DNA of 50,887 nt, taken from NCBI GenBank assembly GCA_947486185.1, contig CANKTH010000022.1:1-50887 (forward strand). Direction: 5' to 3'. Positions within the stretch are counted from its first letter, which is position 1. Each line of letters opens with the position of its first letter. The stretch comes from Deltaproteobacteria bacterium. GTDB lineage: Bacteria; Myxococcota_A; UBA796; SXON01. The translations under genes and the position numbers were made by a program. Positions 42,296 through 50,724 of this stretch are shown piece by piece. The notes under the pieces were generated by a model that was given only the letters and a program-made list of their open reading frames with translations, had not been told where the DNA came from and did no database searches.

Positions 42296-43057
42296 ATGGA
42301 CTCCGCCTGGTACTCCGCCGTGCTCGTCGTGTACGCCGTCGTCGGCGCCGCCACGCTGCTGGCCACGAGCCGGATGCCCGCGCCTTATGGCCGGCACCTT
42401 CCGGACCCGGGCGCCTTTGGTCCCACTCTCCCGGCGCGTATCGGTTGGATCCTGATGGAGCTGCCCGCGCCGCTGTGCTTTTCCCTTAGCTTTTTGCTGG
42501 GTGACCACGCGGGGGAGGCTACGCCGCGGCTCCTCTTGGCGTTGTGGCTCGTCCATTACCTGCCGCGAACGCTGGTCTACCCGCTCCTGCTCCGTTACCC
42601 GAAGGCACCGATGCCGCTCGTGATCGTGGCGCTTGGCGCCGCGTTCAACCTGTTCAATGGCGGACTGAACGGTTGGTCCGTCGCGCACGTGCTCGACTAC
42701 CCGCCCGCTGCCCTCTTCGCGGTCCCGCTCCATGCCGGCGTCGCGCTCTTCCTCGTAGGTTTCGGCATCAACCAGCACGCCGACGCTGTGCTGCGCGCCC
42801 TGCGGAAACCCGGGGAGACCGGGTACAAGATCCCCTATGGGGGGCTTTATGCCTGGGTGAGCTGCCCCAACTACCTGGGCGAGCTCTTGACCTGGCTCGG
42901 TTTCGCGCTCGCCGCGTGGTCACCCGCCGGGCTCCTGTTTGCGCTCTATACCTTCGCCAACCTCGGCCCGCGGGCGTTGAGCCATCACCGCTGGTATCAG
43001 CAACGTTTTCCCGACTACCCACCGGAGAGGCGCGCGTTGATCCCTGGATTGTGGTGA
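42296..43057 (+). CDS. Steroid 5-alpha-reductase-like membrane protein
   Basis: 253 residues from ATG 42296. Six or so membrane helices run from WYSAVLVVYAVVGAATLL to the C-terminal region. The C-terminal third has GETGYKIPYGGLYAWVSCPNYLGELLTWLGFA and ends PDYPPERRALIPGLW, which are hallmarks of the 3-oxo-5-alpha-steroid 4-dehydrogenase family. Members reduce a C=C bond conjugated to a ketone or enoyl group with NADPH. Some myxobacteria make sterols, but no sterol gene is here, so the substrate is unknown. Its stop is 19 bases from the convergent stop of the beta-helix gene. Confidence 0.88.
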   Translation: MDSAWYSAVLVVYAVVGAATLLATSRMPAPYGRHLPDPGAFGPTLPARIGWILMELPAPLCFSLSFLLGDHAGEATPRLLLALWLVHYLPRTLVYPLLLRYPKAPMPLVIVALGAAFNLFNGGLNGWSVAHVLDYPPAALFAVPLHAGVALFLVGFGINQHADAVLRALRKPGETGYKIPYGGLYAWVSCPNYLGELLTWLGFALAAWSPAGLLFALYTFANLGPRALSHHRWYQQRFPDYPPERRALIPGLW

Positions 43058-43076
43058 GGCTCTGCGCGCTGCGGTG

Positions 43077-45479
43077 TCAGGGCCGCCGGCGGCCCGCCAG
43101 GAGCAGGAGGCCGAGCCCCAGCGGCAGGATCCCGGCGGGCGGGAGACCGCCGCCACAGCTACAGCCGCCCTCCGGATCGTCAGCATCTTTCGTTAACTTT
43201 CGGCTGCCACCCTCGCTGTCCGGCGGGGACGCGTCACAGTCGTCGCCCAACCCGGGATCCTGGTCATCGCAGTCGTCGGCGGATGCGAGGCCGTCACCAT
43301 CCTGGTCGTCGTCGTTGCCGTCACAGTCCTGGTCGGCGCCGTCGTACCATCGTTCGGTAGCGCCGGGGTAGCGTTCGGCGTCCGTGTCGTCGCAGTCGTA
43401 ACGGGCGTCCACCCCGTCGCCGTCGAGGTCGTCGACCGCGGCCGTCGGTCCGCCGTAGGCGCCGATGTCGCTTGGGCTGCCGTCCAGGTCGAGGAGCTCG
43501 GGCCACCCGGCGTCGATGAGGGGGCTCTCGGCGCCGAGCCTGAGTGAGTCGGCGTCGGCGTCCGCGTCGAGGTGAAAACCCTGAAATCCCGGATCGATCA
43601 GCAGGTTGGTGTCGGACAGCTCGGCCCCGTCACCCTCGATGTCGCCTCCGCTGTTCTGCCAGAAGTTGTTGTACTCCGCCACCGCGCCCGCCACCGAGGG
43701 CGCGTCGTAGAGGCTGAGCGCGGCGCCGTCCGTGCCGAAGGCGAACACGTTGTTCACCAGCCGCAGGCCTTGGAGCACGACACAGAGGCCCCCGGCCGCC
43801 TCCGAGGCGCCGTTACCGACCAGCGTGTTGTTCTCCAGTGAGGAGGAACCATTTTCGACCAGGCACGCCGCGCCGCCGACCCGTGCGCTGTTCTCTTGAA
43901 AGAGGTTGCCCCGCCACGTGTCGTGGCCCGTGCCGCTGACGTTGTGCGCGTCGTAGATCGCTCCCCCATACCCCGCGCGGTTGAGCAACAGTCGGTTTCT
44001 GTCCAACTGAAGCTCATAGTTGCCCACCAGCGAGAGCGCCCCGCCAAAAGAGTCATCCCCTGCTCGGTTTCCCCGGAGCTCGTTGTCGGAGAAGGTCAGG
44101 TAGCTCGACCCGATGTGCGCGGCGCCGCCCTGGGCCCCCGCGACGTTGCCCGAGTAGTAGCCGCCCACGATCGAGCTCGGGTTCCCTCCGTAGTTCTCCA
44201 GGTAGATCGCGCCTCCGCTCCCGACCTCCGCCCGGTTGTCCACGAACTCGGTATCCGACAGGTCGAGCTCGGCGTAGTAGGCTGCATAGATCGCCCCGCC
44301 GTGGCTGACGCTCGACACATTGCCTTCGAAACGCGAGCGCTCCGCCACCACCGGCGAGTTGTAGTAGGCGTAGATCGCGCCACCTACGCTGTAGACCGAC
44401 TCACCCTCGGTGATCACCACATCGGTGAGCCGCGTAGGTTGGACCGTATCATAGAGGTAGAATGCGCCGCCTCCGTAGAGGCTGTAGGGTCGGGACCAGG
44501 TGCAGCGGCGCGCGACGACGCCGACGTTCGTCGTGGCGTATACCGAGCCGCCATAGCCAGAAACCGAGGTGCTATCGATAAATTCGCTGTCGGCGAGGGC
44601 CGCGCGTGCCCGGTCCGCGAGGTAGAGGTCACCGCCGTTTCCGGTGGCGACGTTGTCGGACAGCGCGGTGGTGACGAGCTCCAGGGCCGATCCGGCGGCG
44701 ACGGAGAGCGCCCCGCCATTGCCGCCCGCCGTGTTCGACAACAACACGCTGTCACGCAGCTCCAACGCGCTCCCTTCGACGGATATGGCGCCACCGTGGC
44801 CGCTCTCGGCCTGATTCCCTTCGAAGTGGGCGCCCGCCAACGAGACGGTGCTGTCCAAGAGGAAGATCGCGCCGCCGGTGTTGGTGACCGTGTTCTCCTC
44901 GAAGCGCGCGGCGCTGCCGCTTAGTGTACTTCGTTCGCCCTGGATCGCGCCCCCAGCGCTCCCTTGGTTGTGACGGAAGGTCACGTCGTTGAGCGCGAGC
45001 GTGCTGTCGAGCAACACCACCGCGCCCGTGCCGCCTTCGGCGCCGCTCTCCAGGATCTCGACCTCCTCGAGCTGAAGCTCGCTCGATTGGAGCTCCAGGC
45101 AGCTCGCTCCGGCGTTCTTGAGGCCGACACCGGTCAGGACGGCAGCTTCGACCCCGGTGAGCCGGAGCGCTGCCCCGAGTCCGTCCCCTTCGATGAACGT
45201 GAGCGCCGCGCCTGCGCCGGCAACCTCGAGCCGGTGGGGCCAGGCGACCGTCACCGGCCAGGTGCCCGGGTCTACTTCGATGCGGTCTCCCGGCGACGAA
45301 GCCAGGAACGCCTCGTCCAAGCTCGTCCACGGCCCGGAGCTCGACACGACGAGCGTCGCGGCGTGTGCGGCCGCCGCCCAACCGAAGCTAAGGCCCAAGA
45401 GGATGGCGCTCCCCGCAGCGCGCCGCCGTGAGTCACGGAGCGCCCCCGCACCCCCAAACGACCGTTTACCCGAGCTCAT
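43077..45479 (-). CDS. Beta-helix surface protein with MopE-like motifs and MYXO-CTERM-like tail
   Basis: 800 residues from ATG 45479, overlapping the DUF1501 stop (ATGA). After a signal peptide (AAGSAILLGLSFGWAAAAHA) come about fifteen repeats with the GGAI core (GGAIQGERS, GGAIFLLDST, GGAISVEGS, GGAIYAYYN, GGAIYLENY), a right-handed beta-helix of the polymorphic outer-membrane type. Two MopE-like units (YDCDDTDAERYPG, DDCDDQDPGL) follow. The end is GGCSCGGG, a hydrophobic helix ILPLGLGLLLLAG and RRRP, matching the MYXO-CTERM plan (Cys-containing motif, helix, basic tail), which marks proteins for surface sorting. Co-translation with DUF1501 is seen. Confidence 0.87.
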   Translation of the reverse strand: MSSGKRSFGGAGALRDSRRRAAGSAILLGLSFGWAAAAHAATLVVSSSGPWTSLDEAFLASSPGDRIEVDPGTWPVTVAWPHRLEVAGAGAALTFIEGDGLGAALRLTGVEAAVLTGVGLKNAGASCLELQSSELQLEEVEILESGAEGGTGAVVLLDSTLALNDVTFRHNQGSAGGAIQGERSTLSGSAARFEENTVTNTGGAIFLLDSTVSLAGAHFEGNQAESGHGGAISVEGSALELRDSVLLSNTAGGNGGALSVAAGSALELVTTALSDNVATGNGGDLYLADRARAALADSEFIDSTSVSGYGGSVYATTNVGVVARRCTWSRPYSLYGGGAFYLYDTVQPTRLTDVVITEGESVYSVGGAIYAYYNSPVVAERSRFEGNVSSVSHGGAIYAAYYAELDLSDTEFVDNRAEVGSGGAIYLENYGGNPSSIVGGYYSGNVAGAQGGAAHIGSSYLTFSDNELRGNRAGDDSFGGALSLVGNYELQLDRNRLLLNRAGYGGAIYDAHNVSGTGHDTWRGNLFQENSARVGGAACLVENGSSSLENNTLVGNGASEAAGGLCVVLQGLRLVNNVFAFGTDGAALSLYDAPSVAGAVAEYNNFWQNSGGDIEGDGAELSDTNLLIDPGFQGFHLDADADADSLRLGAESPLIDAGWPELLDLDGSPSDIGAYGGPTAAVDDLDGDGVDARYDCDDTDAERYPGATERWYDGADQDCDGNDDDQDGDGLASADDCDDQDPGLGDDCDASPPDSEGGSRKLTKDADDPEGGCSCGGGLPPAGILPLGLGLLLLAGRRRP

Positions 45480-46747
45480 CCGCCGTCGCTCAGCGCGCCT
45501 TCCACCACCGCGACACCAGGCAGGTAGTCCAACGAGTCGACCCCGGCCGCCCGCAAAAGCGTGCTCCCGAACACGTCGCACGAGAGGCTCGTGCCGTCGT
45601 CGTTGACGTCCCCGCTGGCGGGATCGACGTTACGACCGTAATAAAGCGTGTCGTATCCGCCGTAGACCCGATCCCCGATGAGCCCCGGGCCGACGACCAT
45701 CGCGGAGGTATAGGGCCAGTGGTCCTTGCCGTTGCCGCTGTTGAGCTGCGGGGTGCGGCCCATCTCGGAGAGCACCACGACCACGGTCTCGTCGATGAGC
45801 GCGCCGCCCGCGGTGCCTGGCAGCGTGCGCAGCTGGTCGAAGAGGTCGAGCAGGCCCGTGAACAAAGCCTGGAAGTTGTACGACTGGTAGAGGTCATTGT
45901 CGATGTGGGTGTCCCAACTGTAATTGGCGAAGGACACGGTGACACACCGGGAGACGTTGAGCTTCAAGAGGTCGGTGGCGAACCGAAGCTGTTCGCCGAA
46001 GCTGCTGCCTGCGCTCCAGTTGACCACATCGCGTAGCTCCTTCAGCACGTTGGAGCGGTCGAGCGCGCCGACCAAGGATTCCCCGAGGGCGCGCTCCTGG
46101 GTCGATCGTGCGCCGGCGGAGAAGGACCTCGCGCGGCCCGCGGCGTAGCTGTCGACGAGCGCGCTCGCGCTCCGTGAAGGCGCCGCCGTCGGTTGGTCGC
46201 TCCAATCCAGGATGGTGCCGTCGAGGAGTGCGGGGAGCTGGCCGCTGGTACCCGTGCGCGTGACAAACGCGCCGAATTCCCCGGGGAACGAGGGTCCGGC
46301 CGCTACCACATGAGGCAAGGCGAGGGTGGCGCCCACCACGCCGCCGGCGATCGCGGGCCAATCGGCGCCGTCCTGCCGTGTGCTGCCGGTGAGCATCAGC
46401 CGCAGGCAGTTCTCGTGCGCCACCGAGGGTACGAGGATGCCCTTCCAGATCGAGGTCGTGGAGTGGTATCGGGTGAAAAAGTCCCGGACGCTGGGGCGGT
46501 CAGGGTGGTCCACGAAGTTGAGACCGCCGGCGGTCGCGGGCTCGGCGGTCCGCTCCATGTCTACGTTGAGGTTGTCGAACTCGTCGGCGAAGACACGCGT
46601 CGGGTCCCATCCGCCGTAGTTGACGACAAAGATGAACTTACGGTGGTTTGCGGCTACTTCTGCCTGGGCGCGCCCGATCAGGGCGGGCGCCGCCAACAGC
46701 CCTGCGCCACCCAAACCGGCCCGTCGTAGCAATTCGCGGCGAAACAT
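45476..46747 (-). CDS. DUF1501 family exported protein
   Basis: 423 residues from ATG 46747 with AAGGA before it. The Tat-type signal is clear: FRRELLRRAGLGGAGLLAAPALIGRAQA. The body shows the DUF1501 (sulfatase-like alkaline-phosphatase fold) pattern: KFIFVVNYGGWDPTRVF at the start, SFANYSWDTHIDN in the middle, ETVVVVLSEMGRTPQLNSGNGKDHWPYTSAMVVGPG near the end. Family members are usually encoded next to DUF1549/DUF1592-type cytochrome proteins, as here, and are thought to be extracytoplasmic; the activity is unproven. It lies 13 bases after the DUF1592-like gene. Confidence 0.9.
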   Translation of the reverse strand: MFRRELLRRAGLGGAGLLAAPALIGRAQAEVAANHRKFIFVVNYGGWDPTRVFADEFDNLNVDMERTAEPATAGGLNFVDHPDRPSVRDFFTRYHSTTSIWKGILVPSVAHENCLRLMLTGSTRQDGADWPAIAGGVVGATLALPHVVAAGPSFPGEFGAFVTRTGTSGQLPALLDGTILDWSDQPTAAPSRSASALVDSYAAGRARSFSAGARSTQERALGESLVGALDRSNVLKELRDVVNWSAGSSFGEQLRFATDLLKLNVSRCVTVSFANYSWDTHIDNDLYQSYNFQALFTGLLDLFDQLRTLPGTAGGALIDETVVVVLSEMGRTPQLNSGNGKDHWPYTSAMVVGPGLIGDRVYGGYDTLYYGRNVDPASGDVNDDGTSLSCDVFGSTLLRAAGVDSLDYLPGVAVVEGALSDGG

Positions 46748-46760
46748 CGGCGTCCTTCGG

Positions 46761-48410
46761 TCAGTAGAAGAGGAATTCAGGGTCACGCAGGAGCGCGGAG
46801 AGCAGGCCTGCCCAGGCGGCCGCGGGGTCTCCCTCCACTTCATAGAGCGCTTGCCACAGCGAGAGATTGGCCTCGATCTCGGGACCATCTTCGGCGATTC
46901 TCCGCCCGAGCACCCGAAGGTGTAACGTGTGAAGCTGGCGCCGGAAGCCGTCGGGATCTGCCTCTGGGGTGGCGGAGAGGCTAAGCTCGGTGAACAGGCG
47001 GGCGGTGAGGGGGGAAGCTTGATCCTGGGTCACCACATACCGGGCGGCGCCCTCGGCGACACGCGCCCACACCAGCGTAGCGGTAGCGGTGGGCTCCTTC
47101 GCTGCACGCAGCGCGTAGAGGCCGTCGGCGCCACCCGCGAGCGTACGGAGCCCGTAGGTGTCGGTGCGCAGCATGTCATAACCCAGGTGGCTGAAGTGGA
47201 ACCCCGTGAGATCCTCGATCACCGAGCCAAGCTGGTCGGGCGAGAGCAACTTACGGGGGGCGGCGCTGGGGTCATCACTCGGTGCGGTCCGATAGGCTTC
47301 GCTCTGGAGTACCGCCGAAAATAGCGGTCGGAGGCGTAGCTCCGCGTGGATCAGCGTCTCGCGGAGGCTGGTCAAGGTCTCTGTGTCATCCAGCGTGACC
47401 TCCCGCTGGAGCAGGCGCTCGTAGACCTGTTGGGTGATACATTCGGGCAGCTTGGGGTCGGTAGCGATCTGGCGGCCGAGCTCCTCCAGATCATAGCCCG
47501 GAGACCCATAATATGCGGGAGCGGTCCCCGTGGCGTCTTGCCACAGGAGCTCGCGCTCGGGGTGATAACGGCTGGTGTCACTGCGGCTCTGCGCATCGAC
47601 GTAGTAGAAGCCCCAGAGATAACTCGCCAGGGGATCCAGGGTTACGTGGCAGGCGACACAGCCGGGGTTGGACTGGATCGCCTCGGTGACCGCTGCTTCA
47701 TCGAGCAGGTTGACGTCTCGCTCGAAGGCGATCTCTCGGGAGAGGTAGTCGCTACACAACAGCACCCGGCTGATCGCGTTGGCCCGCCCACGATTGGCGT
47801 TGGAGGCGTTGGACGTGTAGCGCCACCAGAAGCCGTTGGTGCTGAGGATGCCGGCGGCCGGCCGACCGTCGGTGTAGTGGGCGATGCGCCAGCCGGTCTC
47901 GCCCGCCGGGTAGTCGAGCGGCCAGGCCGCGCCGAGCTGTTCGTCCACCACGGTCCAGTCACCGGTGACGATCTCGGTATAAGGTCGATCTTCCTCGACG
48001 ATCGTGGAGAGGATCCGCAGCGGCTCCTCCCCGATCGCCGCCGCGAAAGCAGGCTGGTCATCGAGGCCATAGTCGGCGGCGGTGACGGAGAAGGTGTCTT
48101 GCCGTGTGAGGTAGATATCCGCGAACAAGCTGCGTACTCGCTCGCCGAGTCGAGGATCGTGGAGGAAGGACCCGATGAGCGCGTCGACGGCCTCAGGGTT
48201 CGCCTCGACCTGTGCCAGCTCGTCAAGGCTCGGTCGCACCCCGCGAAGGTCGAGGCTAGCGCGGCTCAGTAGCTCGGTGGGGGAGAGCGCCGCTGGGGCC
48301 TGATCGCGCGGGGCGGTCTCCGGCGCGGGCGCGGCGCGGTCGGCTGGGGCGCACGCCGTCCCTAGGAGCAGCAGCGAGCCTACCCCACGAAAGCTGGGCC
48401 TCAGCGCCAC
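46761..48410 (-). CDS. DUF1592/DUF1588-like haem-motif lipoprotein
   Basis: 549 residues from GTG 48410, four bases after GGAGG; upstream in-frame starts are rejected because they lack a signal and overlap deeply. Signal ALRPSFRGVGSLLLLGTAC gives a lipobox-like end. The protein contains CVACH in NPGCVACHVTLDPLASYLWGFYYVD, the DUF1588-type c-haem or metal site, plus SPTELLSRASLDLRGVRPSLDEL near the start, the family's helical opening. Such proteins are often described beside DUF1501 partners in polymer-degradation loci of planctomycetes and myxobacteria. The start overlaps the end of the upstream Tyr-rich gene by ten bases. Confidence 0.8.
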   Translation of the reverse strand: MALRPSFRGVGSLLLLGTACAPADRAAPAPETAPRDQAPAALSPTELLSRASLDLRGVRPSLDELAQVEANPEAVDALIGSFLHDPRLGERVRSLFADIYLTRQDTFSVTAADYGLDDQPAFAAAIGEEPLRILSTIVEEDRPYTEIVTGDWTVVDEQLGAAWPLDYPAGETGWRIAHYTDGRPAAGILSTNGFWWRYTSNASNANRGRANAISRVLLCSDYLSREIAFERDVNLLDEAAVTEAIQSNPGCVACHVTLDPLASYLWGFYYVDAQSRSDTSRYHPERELLWQDATGTAPAYYGSPGYDLEELGRQIATDPKLPECITQQVYERLLQREVTLDDTETLTSLRETLIHAELRLRPLFSAVLQSEAYRTAPSDDPSAAPRKLLSPDQLGSVIEDLTGFHFSHLGYDMLRTDTYGLRTLAGGADGLYALRAAKEPTATATLVWARVAEGAARYVVTQDQASPLTARLFTELSLSATPEADPDGFRRQLHTLHLRVLGRRIAEDGPEIEANLSLWQALYEVEGDPAAAWAGLLSALLRDPEFLFY

Positions 48411-49402
48411 GGGGCCTCCGGGGACAAGGTGAGGAGGCTCAGGTCGGGACACGCCTCGCCGAGGGACACTCCGCGATGAAACACCTCTCCACAACCATCG
48501 CATGAGGGTGGAAAGCTCGTGGCGCCCCAATAGGTGGGGCCGTCGAACACCACCTCATACCATTCGCCTCCGGTGGTGCGGACCGCGATGCTGCCGCCCG
48601 GCTCCGCCTCACAGTTGGAGCCGACGGCCTCATCCACGTGCATCACCGACCGCAGATGGGCCGCGTCGAAGCTGCCGGTGAGCCCACCGACCGTGCCGTC
48701 GAGCCAGACCACCACCGCGCCCGAGTCGTAGCGGTAACTGTAGCCCTGGACTTGGGCGCTGACGCCGCGGGCCAGCCAGGTGTCGGAATATTCGGCTCCA
48801 GTCCATAAGAAGTCGCCGAGTACGCCCCAGGAGTAGTAGTCATAGGCGGAGCTGTCGTAGCGGTAGTGGTAGTCCCACACTGTGCCGGTCATTTCGTAAC
48901 GTTGGTCGTCCGCGGTCCGCAGGTCGGCGAGGCCGTACCAGTAATCGGCTTCGTGGGCGAAATAACTGCCGGCGTCGACGTTGGTGACGTCGTAGAGGTA
49001 CCCGTAACCGTCGAAGCTCGCGCCCAGGTTGGTGGAGCAGGTGGCATACCAATAGTAGTAGCCATAAACCGCATAGTAATCGTCGATCAGCCCCGGACAG
49101 TCCGAGTCGCCGTCTGCCATCACCCGTCGCTGCGCCTCGAGCGCGACGGCGGCGTCAACAGCATAGGCGGCGCTGATCGCCTGGGTCACCCCGGCGCCGA
49201 TGGTAGCGAGGTCGAGCAGCTCCTCGGGGTCGGTTTCGGTGTCGGGCGCCACGTAGGGGCTTGGGTTGGGGACGACCGTCTCGGTACTCGGATCGCCCGT
49301 GGAACCGGTGGGCGCGAGCGGCTCCACGGTGCTGTCCGAGCTGCACGCGAGGAGGAAAAAGAGCAGCGGACACCTCCATGGTGGGAAGGTCGATAGTACC
49401 AC
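48401..49402 (-). CDS. Tyr-rich lipoprotein
   Basis: 333 residues from GTG 49402, the only start that keeps the lipoprotein signal (WRCPLLFFLLAC). A Thr/Pro/Asp linker is followed by a Tyr-dense domain: YYAVYGYYYWYATC, YGYLYDV, YWYGLADL, WDYHYRYDSSAYDYYSWG, YSYRYDSG, alternating with Gly/Asp. This suggests a repetitive beta-sheet with aromatic stacks. The C-terminal part contains SCDGCGEVFH, a CxxC with nearby His that might bind metal. I recognise no family. It overlaps the DUF1592-like gene and follows a cytochrome lipoprotein gene by 49 bases, so it belongs to this operon. Confidence 0.75.
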   Translation of the reverse strand: MVLSTFPPWRCPLLFFLLACSSDSTVEPLAPTGSTGDPSTETVVPNPSPYVAPDTETDPEELLDLATIGAGVTQAISAAYAVDAAVALEAQRRVMADGDSDCPGLIDDYYAVYGYYYWYATCSTNLGASFDGYGYLYDVTNVDAGSYFAHEADYWYGLADLRTADDQRYEMTGTVWDYHYRYDSSAYDYYSWGVLGDFLWTGAEYSDTWLARGVSAQVQGYSYRYDSGAVVVWLDGTVGGLTGSFDAAHLRSVMHVDEAVGSNCEAEPGGSIAVRTTGGEWYEVVFDGPTYWGATSFPPSCDGCGEVFHRGVSLGEACPDLSLLTLSPEAPWR

Positions 49403-49451
49403 AGGACGCCGCCCAGACCAAGCGGTGTCGCAGACGCGAGCACGCGGCGTA

Positions 49452-49811
49452 TCAGCGGCCGGGAACGCCGCAACCGAGCCACCACGCGAGCTTCTGGCGG
49501 TCGTCGTCGGCGACGCCGCCTCTCGGGGGCATGCTCGGGGCCTGCCCGGTCGCGCGGGCGAGGATACGCGGGGCCCACTCCCAGGCGAGATCGACGGTGT
49601 CGAAGCGGACTTCCTCGGGGGCGCCGTTCCGGTTGGGCGTGGTGCCCGCGTGACAGCCCGCGCAGGCGTGGCCCAAAAAAGCGTCGCCAAAGCTGTTCCA
49701 ATCCACCACCGGGGCGCCGGCGCAGGGGTCGGCCGAGTCGGAGGGCGCCAGACTGTCGGGGGCTGCCCCGGGGGTGTCAGGCGCCGCACAGGCGAGGAGG
49801 AGCAGCAGCAT
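49452..49811 (-). CDS. Small c-type cytochrome lipoprotein
   Basis: 119 residues from ATG 49811. The signal is only MLLLLLAC; after an Ala/Pro/Asp linker comes a compact haem domain with CAGCH (FLGHACAGCHAGTTPN) and a distal SMPPRGGVADDDRQKLAWWLGCG, which provides the methionine ligand position usual in class I cytochromes. It is probably an outer-membrane-attached or periplasmic single-haem carrier. As the first gene of the group it may pass electrons to the haem-motif protein encoded two genes downstream. Confidence 0.85.
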   Translation of the reverse strand: MLLLLLACAAPDTPGAAPDSLAPSDSADPCAGAPVVDWNSFGDAFLGHACAGCHAGTTPNRNGAPEEVRFDTVDLAWEWAPRILARATGQAPSMPPRGGVADDDRQKLAWWLGCGVPGR

Positions 49812-49878
49812 CGTGCAGCCTTAGCCGACACCAAGGAGGGTGGGCACAGCGGGACAGCCGATTCGTGGTGGTCGCGGC

Positions 49879-50724
49879 TCAGTCCGTAGGTAGACGTTGC
49901 GGATTCGCGACCAACACCCGAGCGCGGATGTCCGCGACGCTGCCCTCGGCGAATAGATCGAGCCAGGGCTCGAGCTGGCCCGGGTCCTGGATATTCCCAA
50001 CCGCGTTGGCGAACTCGGCGGGTACGGACCCAAAACGACGGGTGTAGGTGCGGATCAACACACGGATGAGCGCCCGCGCCTGCCCGCGCGCCTCCCCGCG
50101 CGCGCCTCGCCGCGCGCCTCGCCGCGCGCCTCGCCGCGCGCCTCGCCGCGCGCCTCGACCCCCGCCTCCCACTCCTGGTACACCTTCATCGCGTCGATCA
50201 GTGCCTCCCGGTCCTTCGAAAAAATACCACACGACGCGTCAAGCTGCACCGCGATGAGGATGGGCACGGCCAGTCGTCGCTCCAAAGTGTTCGCCTTGAG
50301 TTGGCCAAGCTCGGCGAGGGCTTGGCGAAGCGTGCGCCCGCTTCCCATCAGGCGGAGCATCAGCGTCTCTCTTGACGGGGGCAGCTCGGGAACCACCACG
50401 AGTCCCAGATGGAGTCCGGCTGCCGCCTCGTAGATCCCGCGACGCTCGCGGTGCGGCACGAAGCCAAAGTCCTGGATCAAGCGATGTGGTCGCCCCGCCG
50501 AGAGGATCCAGAGGCGGGGCGGGTATCGGCCGCCCTCCTGCTTGTGAAGCACCAACTGTTTGACGACGCACGCCCGTAGCTCATCGGCGTTGGACGCCTG
50601 ATGGAAGGGCTCGAGGAGGCAGGTCTCTCGCCCGAGCCACCCGATCCAACCCAGATCCGCGAGCGCTCTCGCGATCCGCTGTCGTAGGCGCGACCGGGGC
50701 CACCGAGTTCTGGGCGAGAAATGT
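49879..50724 (-). pseudogene. Rpn/PDDEXK-like gene, N-terminus lost and frame slipped in GEAR repeats
   Basis: The reading frame is continuous from about 50724 down to the repeat (IGWLGRETCLLEPFHQASNA, VVKQLVLHKQEGG, RPHRLIQDFGFVP, TLMLRLMGSGRTLRQALAEL). It then continues in another frame after the repeat (QARALIRVLIRTYTRRFGSVPAEFANAV, PWLDLFAEGSVADIRARVL). No usual start precedes the first conserved block; the frame ends at a TGA near 50725. Gly-Glu-Ala-Arg repeats before a terminal helical domain are common in Rpn-like/putative PDDEXK nuclease families. The family name is an informed guess; the nuclease core itself is not seen. Two lesions indicate a pseudogene. Confidence 0.65.
50105..50152. 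repeat. 12-bp tandem repeat encoding GEAR, four exact copies
   Basis: CCTCGCCGCGCG is repeated four times exactly, with variant units on both sides. On the minus strand it encodes Gly-Glu-Ala-Arg. The neighbouring unit at 50091-50104 is 14 bases long because of one extra CG pair in its CGCGCG run, which shifts the frame. Confidence 0.9.

Noticed and set aside
43896..44924. 342-residue plus-strand frame
   Set aside because: Antisense to the beta-helix gene, whose repeats, signal and sorting tail are clear.
50048..50257. Arg/Pro/Ala-rich plus-strand frame over the GEAR repeat
   Set aside because: It is the reverse of the repeat; the minus strand has the conserved flanking domains.
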